Assembly (NCBI RefSeq): GCF_934277605.1
Contig: NZ_CAKQVD010000036.1
Location: 1 to 19,136, forward strand
DNA from: an uncultured Anaerotignum sp.
GTDB taxonomy: Bacteria; Bacillota; Clostridia; Lachnospirales; Anaerotignaceae
Length of the DNA: 19,136 nt
Direction: 5' to 3'
How positions within the stretch are numbered: the first letter of the stretch is position 1; every line of letters starts with the position of its first letter. The notes under the pieces are model-generated. The model had not been told where the DNA came from, searched no databases, and saw only the letters and a list, made by a program, of their open reading frames with translations. This document shows positions 6,203 to 12,781 of the stretch, piece after piece. The position numbers and the translations under genes were made by a program.

Positions 6203-6616
6203 ATGAAAAAAGCAGTAATCTATTGGAGTGGAACAGGCAACACAGCGGCCATGGCAAACGCAATCGCCGCAGGCATGGGCGAAGGCACAGAGCTTTTCTC
6301 CGTAGACCAATTCACAGGCGACGTTGCAGACTATGATAAAATTGCCTTTGGCTGCTCTGCAATGGGCGATGAGGTGCTGGAGGAAAGCGAATTTGATCCC
6401 TTCTTCTCTGCCATTGAGGGCAAGCTGAGCGGCAAAAAGGTGGCTCTGTTCGGCTCCTACGGCTGGGGCGATGGTCAGTGGATGCGTGACTGGGCGGCAC
6501 GCACAGCAAAGGCAGGCGCAAACCTGTATGACGAAGGTCTGATGGTAAACGGCTTCCCCGATGCAGCTGCAAAGGTAGAATGCACCGCCTTTGGCGAAGG
6601 CTTCTCCGCCTATTGA
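6203..6616 (+). CDS. Flavodoxin (short-chain)
   Basis: A 137-residue protein with the flavodoxin FMN-phosphate loop SGTGNT (about residues 9-14) after the first strand KKAVIYW, a second flavin-contact region GCSAMGDEVLEE (about 50-61), and GSYGWGDGQWMRDW (about 89-102) holding a Trp/Gly-rich isoalloxazine loop. The length fits short-chain clostridial flavodoxins, which carry low-potential electrons in place of ferredoxin. The gene has an AGGAGG site 9 nt upstream and lies 27 nt after the DUF3793 gene. Replacing ferredoxin with flavodoxin under iron limitation is well known in bacteria, and placement beside feo genes and behind a shared operator supports that role here. Confidence 0.93.
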   Translation: MKKAVIYWSGTGNTAAMANAIAAGMGEGTELFSVDQFTGDVADYDKIAFGCSAMGDEVLEESEFDPFFSAIEGKLSGKKVALFGSYGWGDGQWMRDWAARTAKAGANLYDEGLMVNGFPDAAAKVECTAFGEGFSAY

Positions 6617-6628
6617 TTCGTTAGATAG

Positions 6629-6643
6629 CATCTGACTCAGATG
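6629..6643 (+). terminator. Small hairpin after the flavodoxin gene
   Basis: CATCTGACTCAGATG forms a short perfect inverted repeat followed by TTTCTAT. The T-run is weak, so it may be only an mRNA 3'-end stabiliser, with the stronger terminator at 6758-6783 ending the transcript. Confidence 0.35.
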
Positions 6644-6757
6644 TTTCTATAAAAACTCCTCAAATAAACTCTCTTAAAACTCTATTATCTCTCTAAAAAC
6701 GAAGGCAGGTTCACATGAATCTGCTTTTGTTTTGCCGTTTTCCTCTCCCGCAAAAAA

Positions 6758-6783
6758 GCCCCTTGCGAATCTTCGCAAGGGGC
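6758..6783. terminator. Bidirectional terminator between the flavodoxin and feoB1 operons
   Basis: GCCCCTTGCGAA (6758-6769) pairs with TTCGCAAGGGGC (6772-6783), a 12-bp GC-rich inverted repeat. It is flanked by an A-run on the left (6752-6757) and TTTT on the right (6784-6787), so it has a T-tract in both directions. It lies between convergent operons and can end both. Confidence 0.9.
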
Positions 6784-6803
6784 TTTTCTCTTTTGTATGC
6801 GTT

Positions 6804-6962
6804 TTATTCTTCCGTATGGCATTTTTGGTCTGCATGCTTTTGGCAGGTGCAGGCGTTGGGGCAGCCAATGCACGCCGCCCCCTTCTTCTTTTCCCTTCTG
6901 ATATACAGCAGGGCCGCACCGATAATCACAGCCACCACGATGCCAACAATCAAATCAGTCAT
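6804..6962 (-). CDS. FeoB-associated Cys-rich membrane protein (feo1 cluster)
   Basis: A 52-residue protein with an N-terminal hydrophobic segment (about residues 4-20, LIVGIVVAVIIGAALLY), a basic stop (RREKKK) and a short C-terminal tail with five Cys and two His: C31, C34, C38, C40 and C48. This is the form of the FeoB-associated Cys-rich small membrane proteins found after feoB in Firmicutes. The tail is expected on the cytoplasmic side and could receive or bind iron, but that is inference. AGGAGT lies about 8 nt before the ATG, and the gene starts 23 nt after the feoB1 stop. The Cys pattern CxxCx3CxC differs slightly from that of the feo2 partner. Confidence 0.88.
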   Translation of the reverse strand: MTDLIVGIVVAVIIGAALLYIRREKKKGAACIGCPNACTCQKHADQKCHTEE

Positions 6963-6985
6963 ACCCAAGACTCCTTTTTTTCTTT

Positions 6986-8995
6986 TTATGCACGGTTCAC
7001 GTTATTGCCCAACGCATATTCCGTTGCAATGCTTCTGTTTGCCTTCAAAATCAAATGCACAATGATCCCAACAATCACAAGCACCGCAATCAGACCGGGA
7101 ACAAAGCCGTTGCCCAATGCACCTGTTGTCACAAGGGTACCAATCTGGTATACGAAAAATGCAATGATAAAGCCGGTTGCAAACTGCAGGCCAATGCCGC
7201 CAAAGAGCCATTTCTTACTCTTAATTTCGGAATTCATTGCACCCATCGCCGCAAAGCAGGGAGGGGTATAAAGGTTAAACATCAAATATGCCAAAGCGGC
7301 TACCTTTGTCAAGCCCATGATGGCCGCAACCTGATTGCCGCCGCCGACCAACGCCAGCTCCTCTGTATCAATGAAATTTGTCACACCATAGCAAACCGCC
7401 AGTGTGCCAACCACGTTCTCCTTTGCGATAAAGCCTGTAATCGCCGCCGCTGCCAGCTGCCATGCACCAAAGCCCAGAGGAATCAGCAGGATTGCGAAGG
7501 GAGATGCAACGGATGCCAAAATGGAGGTATGCTCCATGCCCTCTTCCACCAGCTGCAGCTGCCATGTGAAGGACTGCATAATCTGCACAACGGTGTTGCA
7601 GACCAAAATAACCGTACCCGCTTTCACAATGTAAGCCTTCCCACGAGAGCACATGGAATAAAACGCTCTTTTCAGGCTTGGCAGCTTATATTCGGGCAGC
7701 TCCATAATGAAGAAGGATTTTCTTACCTTATGCCCTGCAATTTTGTTAATCAGCAGTGCGCCCACAAAAATCAAAATAATCCCAACAAAATACATCAATG
7801 TGCCAACCCAAGAGGCATCTGCGAAAAATGCGCCTGCAAACAATGCGATAACAGGCAGCTTTGCGCCACAGGGCATGAAGGAGGTCAGCATTGCCGTAAC
7901 TCTGCGTTCTCTTTCGTTTTTGATGGTTCTTGCCGCCATAACACCGGGGATGGCACAGCCTGTGCCGATAACGAAGGAAATCACGGACTTACCGGAAAGC
8001 CCAACCTTCTTAAAGATGGGGTCCAGCACCATGGACACACGTGCCATATAGCCGCAGTCCTCCAAGAGAGCCATCAGGAAATACATTACCATAACCAAGG
8101 GCAGGAAGCCGACAACGGCACCCACACCGCCAACGATACCATCTGCAACCAATGCCTGCATGAAGGGAGAAGCACTCTCCAGCTTATCTGCAACAAAGCC
8201 CTGGAAGGCCTCAATCCACCCCGTTAAGATATCCGCCAGATACGGCCCCAAAAGCGATTGGGAAATGTCAAACACAAGGAACATCACCACAACGAAAATC
8301 AAAATGCCGCCAATGGGGTTTGTCAAAACGGCATCCAGCTTATCCTGCTTGTTTTTCTCCTTTGTCAAAATCCTTCTGGTTTCCACCTGCTTCACAACGC
8401 TGTTTACAAATGCAAACCGCTTTCTGTCGGATTCCGTAACTGCGTTTTTATCGGTCAGGTCAACCTCGCCCTCCCAATAGGGTGCCGTCTGTCCCTTTCC
8501 CTTTTGTGCCGCTGCCGCCTTCACAACCGCCTGCAAGCCTTGGTCTGCTGCAGAAACGGAAACCGTTTTAATCACAGGGCAGCCAAGCCTTTCGGAAAGC
8601 AGCTTTTCATCAATTTTGGTTTCCTTCTTTTCGTTGATATCGCTCTTGTTCAGCGCAACCACAACAGGAATCCCCAATTCCAAAAGCTGTGTTGTGAAGA
8701 ACAAAGAACGGCTCAAATTGGTTGCATCCACAATATTGATGATGACATCCGGCTTTTCGTTCTTCACATAAGAGCTGGTAATGCTCTCCTCCGAGGTAAA
8801 GGGAGACATGGAGTAAGCACCAGGCAAATCAACCGCAATCAGCTCCTCCGCATCATAAAAATTCTTTTTGATGTGATATTCCTTCTTATCTACCGTAACC
8901 CCCGCCCAGTTGCCGACACGCTCATTTCTGCCTGTCAGCGCATTAAACATCGTCGTCTTACCACTGTTGGGGTTTCCCGCCAAAGCAATTCTCAT
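6986..8995 (-). CDS. feoB: Ferrous iron transporter B (feo1 cluster)
   Basis: This polytopic inner-membrane protein imports Fe(II) with an N-terminal G-protein domain. In the 669 residues the G1 loop GNPNSGKTT is at 7-15, the T of GVTV near 34 serves as G2, DLPG at 56-59 is G3 and NKSD at 116-119 is a canonical G4. Membrane motifs include LEDCGYMAR (about 310-318), GTGCAIPG (343-350) and FMPCGAKLP (372-380), and near the C-terminus YTPPCFAAMGAM. The linker between G domain and first membrane segment is about 60 residues shorter than in the neighbouring FeoB2, and there is an extra hydrophobic segment near the C-terminus (GLIAVLVIVGIIVHLIL). An AGGAGGAAG site precedes the ATG. It follows feoA1 after 94 bp containing an operator-like hairpin. 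Confidence 0.96.
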   Translation of the reverse strand: MRIALAGNPNSGKTTMFNALTGRNERVGNWAGVTVDKKEYHIKKNFYDAEELIAVDLPGAYSMSPFTSEESITSSYVKNEKPDVIINIVDATNLSRSLFFTTQLLELGIPVVVALNKSDINEKKETKIDEKLLSERLGCPVIKTVSVSAADQGLQAVVKAAAAQKGKGQTAPYWEGEVDLTDKNAVTESDRKRFAFVNSVVKQVETRRILTKEKNKQDKLDAVLTNPIGGILIFVVVMFLVFDISQSLLGPYLADILTGWIEAFQGFVADKLESASPFMQALVADGIVGGVGAVVGFLPLVMVMYFLMALLEDCGYMARVSMVLDPIFKKVGLSGKSVISFVIGTGCAIPGVMAARTIKNERERRVTAMLTSFMPCGAKLPVIALFAGAFFADASWVGTLMYFVGIILIFVGALLINKIAGHKVRKSFFIMELPEYKLPSLKRAFYSMCSRGKAYIVKAGTVILVCNTVVQIMQSFTWQLQLVEEGMEHTSILASVASPFAILLIPLGFGAWQLAAAAITGFIAKENVVGTLAVCYGVTNFIDTEELALVGGGNQVAAIMGLTKVAALAYLMFNLYTPPCFAAMGAMNSEIKSKKWLFGGIGLQFATGFIIAFFVYQIGTLVTTGALGNGFVPGLIAVLVIVGIIVHLILKANRSIATEYALGNNVNRA

Positions 8996-9025
8996 TTTTT
9001 TCTTCCTCCTAATCCTTTTTGATTG

Positions 9026-9060
9026 TGTCCTTTTGGTTAGCTTTCACTAACACAAGGACA
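9026..9060. repeat. Imperfect inverted repeat containing operator copy 3, between feoA1 and feoB1
   Basis: TGTCCTT (9026-9032) pairs with AAGGACA (9054-9060), and inside it GTTAG (9036-9040) pairs with CTAAC (9047-9051). The inner 16-mer GTTAGCTTTCACTAAC is the third member of the GTTAG-N6-CTAAC family. The larger repeat could also fold in the mRNA. No long T-tract follows on the minus strand, so it is not a normal terminator. Confidence 0.6.
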
Positions 9061-9066
9061 AAAGAT

Positions 9067-9089
9067 ATGTGGTGAAACGGGTTCACCAC
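9067..9089 (-). repeat. Hairpin directly after feoA1
   Basis: On the minus strand GTGGTGAA-CCCGT-TTCACCAC folds into an 8-bp stem, followed by ATATCTTTTG. It begins right at the feoA1 stop. It could be a leaky terminator or a processing or stabilising structure lowering feoB1 output relative to feoA1. Confidence 0.5.
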
Positions 9090-9302
9090 TTAGATTTCGA
9101 TGGCTTCTGCCAAATGATGATCAATGGTATAGCGTCCATCCTTGATGGATACCACACAGCCGCCCTTTACCTGTCTGATAACGGTAATCGGCTCGCCGCT
9201 GTAACAGCCCAGAGAAAACAGAAACGCATCCATCTCCGCATCATCCGTCACAATCGCCTTAATTTTATATTCTGCGCCTTCCTGCGCATTTGTCAGGTTC
9301 AT
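9090..9302 (-). CDS. feoA: FeoA domain protein (feo1 cluster)
   Basis: A small cytosolic SH3-like protein of 70 residues that is thought to assist FeoB. It has a predominantly strand-forming sequence with the FeoA-like pattern of a turn (FLFSLGCYSGEPITVI, about residues 27-42) corresponding to LxxLGxxxGxxIxVI, followed by GGCVVSIKDGRYTIDHHLAEAIEI. The last part corresponds to the family's closing strand that places a regular set of residues around AxxIxV. It is more divergent than FeoA2 and has lost the usual Arg/Leu-rich N-terminal helix region. GGGGAGGA lies 5 nt before the ATG. It is the first gene of the feoA1-feoB1-Cys-rich operon, with its own promoter and an operator directly downstream of the -10. 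Confidence 0.88.
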   Translation of the reverse strand: MNLTNAQEGAEYKIKAIVTDDAEMDAFLFSLGCYSGEPITVIRQVKGGCVVSIKDGRYTIDHHLAEAIEI

Positions 9303-9323
9303 CGAATCCTCCCCTTCTTTTTT

Positions 9324-9339
9324 GTTAGCTATAACTAAT
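9324..9339. promoter_or_regulatory. Palindromic operator GTTAG-N6-CTAAT, copy 4
   Basis: GTTAGCTATAACTAAT lies 9 bp after the -10 of the feoA1 promoter, at or just past the predicted transcription start. This is the same position relative to the promoter as copy 1 in the DUF2325 operon, which supports a shared repressor. Confidence 0.7.
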
Positions 9340-9347
9340 TTACATAG

Positions 9348-9376
9348 AGTTTACCACGGCTAATTTTCTCTGTCAA
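9348..9376 (-). promoter_or_regulatory. Promoter of the feoA1-feoB1 operon
   Basis: Minus-strand TTGACA (9371-9376) and TAAACT (9348-9353) are separated by 17 bp. From the -35 to one base past the -10 it matches the feoA2 promoter at 26 of 30 positions, including a TTAGCC element in the spacer. Confidence 0.82.
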
Positions 9377-9423
9377 CCCCTTCTTATTGAGAAAAAAGCA
9401 TAATTTGTCATATTTTTCTTGAC

Positions 9424-9480
9424 AAAAAAATAAGTGCGGGGAGGAAGGGAAACCATCGTCCCTTCTCTCTTGCACTTATT
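9424..9480 (-). terminator. Terminator of the feo2 operon
   Basis: On the minus strand AATAAGTGC (9472-9480) pairs with GCACTTATT (9429-9437), with an inner AAGGGA/TCCCTT pairing, followed by a T-run (9424-9430). It lies just after the feo2 Cys-rich gene and about 50 bp before the feoA1 promoter. Confidence 0.82.
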
Positions 9481-9500
9481 CCATAAAAAACCGCCGAAGC

Positions 9501-9638
9501 TCATTTTTTCTTTCTGCAATGCGTACAATCGCCGCTGCAGCCGCCGCAGGAGGTGCCATGCCTTTTCAGATAACGCACAGCCGCAAGCACGCCGCCTGCC
9601 ACCACAGCAAGAATGAGGTAATCCAAAAGCCCCATCAT
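9501..9638 (-). CDS. FeoB-associated Cys-rich membrane protein (feo2 cluster)
   Basis: A 45-residue protein with an N-terminal hydrophobic segment (about residues 4-20) followed by a short basic and Cys-rich tail: C31, C34, C38 and C41 in the pattern CxxCx3CxxC, ending in RKKK. It resembles the small membrane proteins that follow feoB in Firmicutes and parallels the partner of FeoB1 in layout. Two adjacent ATG codons (9636-9638 and 9633-9635) are possible starts after AAGGAGG; the second has the better spacing. It begins 9 nt after the feoB2 stop. A role in handling iron at the inner face of the membrane is inferred, not shown. Confidence 0.87.
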   Translation of the reverse strand: MMGLLDYLILAVVAGGVLAAVRYLKRHGTSCGGCSGDCTHCRKKK

Positions 9639-9647
9639 ATCGCCTCC

Positions 9648-11654
9648 TTAAAACAGCAGGCACAGGCCTTGGTATACCAAAAAGGCAACCACCCATGCCA
9701 CCACGCACTGCAGCACCACAACGCAGCCTGCCAGCACGCCGCTGCCCAGCTCTCTCTTCACTGCCGCAATCGCCGCCATGCAGGGTGTATATAACAGCGT
9801 AAACACCAAGAAGCTGATGGCAGAAAGCGGTGTAAACAATCCGCTTAAAGCTGTCCCCAAGGACTCCATAGAGGTGCCTGTCAAAACGCCCAAGGTGCTG
9901 ACAACCGCCTCCTTTGCGGAAAAGCCTGTAATCAGTGCCGTGGGAATCCGCCAATCCCCAAAGCCAAGCGGTGTAAAAATCGGCGCAAGCCAATGGCCCA
10001 TCATGGCAAGCAGGCTGTCCGCACTGTCTGCCACCACATTTAAGCGGCTGTCAAAGCTTTGCAGGAACCAAATCAAAACTGTTGCCACAAAAATAATCGT
10101 AAACGCTCTTTGCAGGAAATCCTTTGCCTTATCCCACATCAGCAGCAGCACACTTTTTGCGGAGGGGAACCGATAATTCGGCAGCTCCATAACAAAAGGC
10201 ACAGGCTTGCCTCTGAATATAGTTTTGCCAATCAAAAGTGCCATCACAATCCCCACCAGCATCCCTGCGGCATATAGCCCAATCATAACCAATGCCGCCT
10301 GCTTGGGAAAAAATGCCGCCGCAAACACCGCATAAATGGGAATCTTCGCCGAACAGCTCATAAACGGTGTCAATAAAATCGTCATCCGTCTGTCTCTCTC
10401 CGAGGAAAGCGTGCGGGTTGCCATAACCGCAGGAACGGTGCAGCCAAAGCCCACCAAAAGCGGCACAATACTTCTGCCGGAAAGCCCGATTTTACGCAGC
10501 AACTTGTCCATCACAAACGCAATTCTTGCCATATAGCCCGTATCCTCCAAAATGGAAAGGAAGAAAAACAGCACCACGATGATCGGCAAAAAGCTCAGCA
10601 CACTGCCCACGCCCGCAAAAACGCCGTCAATCAAAAGGCTGTGTACCACAGGGTTAATGCCATAGGCGGTCAGCCCCGCATCTGCCAAGGCGGTAAGGCG
10701 GTCAATCCCCGCTGCCAAAAGGTCGCTCAAAAAAGCACCCACCACGTTAAAGGTCAGGAAAAACACCAAAAACATCACAAGGATAAAAATGGGAATCGCC
10801 AGATATTTATTGGTCAGCACGCTGTCAATGCGCACACTGCGGATATGCTCCTTGCTTTCCTGCGGCTTAATGACGGTTGCACTGCAAACCTTCTCGATAA
10901 AATCATACCGCATATCTGCCAATGCCGCATTTCTGTCCATGCCATGCTCCTCCTCCATCTGAATGATGCTGTGTTCAATCAGCTCCAATTCATTTTGGTC
11001 AAGGCTCAGCTTTTCGGCAATCGAGGAATCCCCCTCAATCAGCTTGGTTGCGGCAAAGCGGACAGAAATGCCTGCCTGCTCCGCATGGTCCTCAATCTGA
11101 TGGCAAACGGAATGGATACAACGATGCACAGGGCCGGAGGGGCAAAAATCATAAATCTGCGGATATTGCCTGTCCCTTGCAACATGGAGCGCCGTTTGCA
11201 GCAGCTCCTCAATCCCTTCATTTTTAATCGCACTGATGGGAACAACGGGAATCCCCATCTCCTCACTCATGCGGATAATATCAATCGTGCCGCCGTTGTT
11301 GCGCACCTCATCCATCATATTCAGCGCCAAAACCATGGGAATGTGCATTTCAATCAGCTGCAAGGTCAGATAAAGATTTCGCTCGATATTTGTTGCATCC
11401 ACAATATTGATGATGCCGTCCGGCTTTTCATTCAGAATAAAATCCCTTGTCACAATTTCTTCACTGGTATAGGGACGGATGGAATAAATGCCGGGCAAAT
11501 CCACCACAGAGCAATCCTTCTCCCCACGGATTTCGCCGATTTTCTGGTCTACCGTTACCCCCGGAAAGTTGCCGACGTGCTGATTGGAGCCTGTCAGTTG
11601 GTTGAATAAGGTCGTTTTGCCGCAGTTTTGGTTGCCTGCCAATGCAAAAATCAT
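9648..11654 (-). CDS. feoB: Ferrous iron transporter B (feo2 cluster)
   Basis: A second full-length FeoB of 668 residues. The G domain has GNQNCGKTT (7-15), the G2 T in GVTV (about 34), DLPG (52-55) and NMMD (112-115), the non-Lys form of G4 common in FeoB. A helical domain of normal size (about 145-285) precedes the membrane part, unlike FeoB1. Membrane motifs are LEDTGYMAR (369-377), GFGCTVP (402-408) and FMSCSAKIP (431-439), with YTPCMAAIAAV near the C-terminus. Its ATG overlaps the feoA2 stop by 4 nt (ATGA), so the two are translationally coupled. It shares its general plan with FeoB1 but differs enough that a recent tandem duplication is unlikely. Confidence 0.96.
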   Translation of the reverse strand: MIFALAGNQNCGKTTLFNQLTGSNQHVGNFPGVTVDQKIGEIRGEKDCSVVDLPGIYSIRPYTSEEIVTRDFILNEKPDGIINIVDATNIERNLYLTLQLIEMHIPMVLALNMMDEVRNNGGTIDIIRMSEEMGIPVVPISAIKNEGIEELLQTALHVARDRQYPQIYDFCPSGPVHRCIHSVCHQIEDHAEQAGISVRFAATKLIEGDSSIAEKLSLDQNELELIEHSIIQMEEEHGMDRNAALADMRYDFIEKVCSATVIKPQESKEHIRSVRIDSVLTNKYLAIPIFILVMFLVFFLTFNVVGAFLSDLLAAGIDRLTALADAGLTAYGINPVVHSLLIDGVFAGVGSVLSFLPIIVVLFFFLSILEDTGYMARIAFVMDKLLRKIGLSGRSIVPLLVGFGCTVPAVMATRTLSSERDRRMTILLTPFMSCSAKIPIYAVFAAAFFPKQAALVMIGLYAAGMLVGIVMALLIGKTIFRGKPVPFVMELPNYRFPSAKSVLLLMWDKAKDFLQRAFTIIFVATVLIWFLQSFDSRLNVVADSADSLLAMMGHWLAPIFTPLGFGDWRIPTALITGFSAKEAVVSTLGVLTGTSMESLGTALSGLFTPLSAISFLVFTLLYTPCMAAIAAVKRELGSGVLAGCVVVLQCVVAWVVAFLVYQGLCLLF

Positions 11655-11887
11655 ACCGTTTCGCTCCCTTCTGCCACCTCAATATTTTTTGCGTCCTCCA
11701 CACGAATCGTCAGGGTATAGCCCCGCAGGCGCAGCTCAATGGGATCGCCCATCGGCGCAACCTTGGTAATCACAATTTTCGTTTTGGGGATAATGCCCAT
11801 ATCCAGCAGGCGACAGCGCAATGCGCCCTCTCCGCCTACCTTCGTAATGACTGCCTCTTTCCCGATGGGAAGCTCATTCAATGTCAT
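11651..11887 (-). CDS. feoA: FeoA domain protein (feo2 cluster)
   Basis: A 78-residue SH3-like protein with the standard FeoA layout: TLNELPIGKEAVITKV, then GEGALRCRLLDMGIIPKTKIVITKVAPMGDP and a closing RGYTLTIRVEDAKNIEV. The LxDMGIxPGTxI-like turn (here LLDMGIIPKTKI, about residues 27-38) and the final DAxxIxV strand are family hallmarks. FeoA is thought to bind and modulate FeoB at the cytoplasmic face. It is the first gene of the feo2 operon, overlapping feoB2 by 4 nt. The ribosome binding site (GAGGGA) is modest and lies 7 nt upstream of the ATG, and the 5' leader is about 49 nt. Confidence 0.95.
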   Translation of the reverse strand: MTLNELPIGKEAVITKVGGEGALRCRLLDMGIIPKTKIVITKVAPMGDPIELRLRGYTLTIRVEDAKNIEVAEGSETV

Positions 11888-11942
11888 AAAAATCCCTCTA
11901 TTCTACATTCTAAAATGATAAATATTCTCAATTCCAAGCTTG

Positions 11943-11971
11943 AGTATACCATGGCTAACTTTTTCTGTCAA
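11943..11971 (-). promoter_or_regulatory. Promoter of the feoA2-feoB2 operon
   Basis: Minus-strand TTGACA (11966-11971) and TATACT (11943-11948) have a 17-bp spacer. The spacer carries GTTAGCC and then a CCATGG centre, matching the feoA1 promoter spacer, but no full GTTAG-N6-CTAAC palindrome is found downstream of the -10. Confidence 0.85.
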
Positions 11972-11978
11972 TGAAACA

Positions 11979-12012
11979 AAAGCACCGAGATCAACAGACC
12001 TCGGTGTTTTTT
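11979..12012. terminator. Terminator after the ABC operon
   Basis: CACCGAG (11983-11989) pairs with CTCGGTG (12000-12006), flanked by AAAG on the left and TTTTTT on the right. The longer T-run is in the plus direction, and the minus-strand tail is CTTTTGTTT. Because only minus-strand genes lie beside it, it most likely ends the ABC transporter operon just before the feoA2 promoter. Confidence 0.75.
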
Positions 12013-12030
12013 GCTGTTCGTAATTAAATT

Positions 12031-12765
12031 TTATGACAAAAGCTCCTCAAGGTTTCCTTCTTTATAGCCTGTGACCTCCTTCATCAACGCTTGCAGGCTT
12101 CTGCCCTCCTGCCGCAAATCATCCATCCGCACATCTGCCGCAATTTCGCCATTTTTCAAAATAATCGCACGGTCAATGAAATTCTCAATCTCATCAATCT
12201 CATGGGTGGTAATAAAAATGGTTTCCTCGCCCGTCAGGCTGCCTGCCAATGCCTGCATAAAGTCCTGCCTTGTGAACATATCCTTCCCGATAAACGGCTC
12301 ATCCATAATCAAAATCCTTGCCCGTTTCGCCATGCCTGCGGCAACCTCTGCCTTCGCCTTCTGCCCCTTAGACATCTTTTTGATGGGCTTTTCCTCTAAG
12401 CCGAAGAAGTGCAGCAGCTTTTCATAATACGCCATATCAAAGGAGGGGTAAAAATCCGCCAGAAATGCACCAAATTCCTGCGGAGTCAAGTCCTTCAGAT
12501 AGCTGCCCGCCTCACTGATAAATGCAATTTCTGCATTACATTCCCGAATCGGCTTGCCATCGAGCCAGACACCGCGTTCCGGCTCCTTCTCTCTCGGTCG
12601 GGGCGGCAGAAGCCCTGCCAGAACTTTCAGTAAGGTTGTCTTGCCGACACCATTCGCGCCCAGAACCCCGACAATCTCGCCCTGCTCTACGGAGAAGGAA
12701 ATATCCTTCAGCACGAAATCTCCCCATTGCTCATAAGAAAACCAGATATGCTTTACTTCAATCAT
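12031..12765 (-). CDS. ABC transporter ATP-binding protein
   Basis: The 244-residue ATPase has Walker A GANGVGKT (36-43), a signature motif MSKGQ (131-135, a variant of LSGGQ), Walker B ILIMDEP (151-157) and the H-loop in ITTHE (His188). The KGQ-type signature and overall form resemble YtrB-like ATPases that work with GntR/YtrA-regulated exporters. It should power the membrane partner encoded two genes upstream. The gene has a GGGGG-type ribosome binding site and begins 16 nt after the stop of the anchored protein gene, so it is the last gene of a four-gene operon. The transported substrate cannot be read from sequence; ytr-like systems are induced by cell-wall-active compounds. Confidence 0.92.
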   Translation of the reverse strand: MIEVKHIWFSYEQWGDFVLKDISFSVEQGEIVGVLGANGVGKTTLLKVLAGLLPPRPREKEPERGVWLDGKPIRECNAEIAFISEAGSYLKDLTPQEFGAFLADFYPSFDMAYYEKLLHFFGLEEKPIKKMSKGQKAKAEVAAGMAKRARILIMDEPFIGKDMFTRQDFMQALAGSLTGEETIFITTHEIDEIENFIDRAIILKNGEIAADVRMDDLRQEGRSLQALMKEVTGYKEGNLEELLS

Positions 12766-12781
12766 ATTTCCGCCCCCTTTC

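Noticed and set aside
7055..8227. 390-codon plus-strand frame opposite feoB1, and a 322-codon frame at 10641-11609 opposite feoB2
   Set aside because: Same pattern in both: frames opposite membrane-protein genes stay open because of codon bias; no recognisable domain and no start signals.
11942..11962. Full GTTAG-N6-CTAAC operator in the feoA2 promoter spacer
   Set aside because: Only the left half-site GTTAG matches; the facing sequence TATAC agrees poorly, so it is reported as a half-site within a conserved promoter instead.
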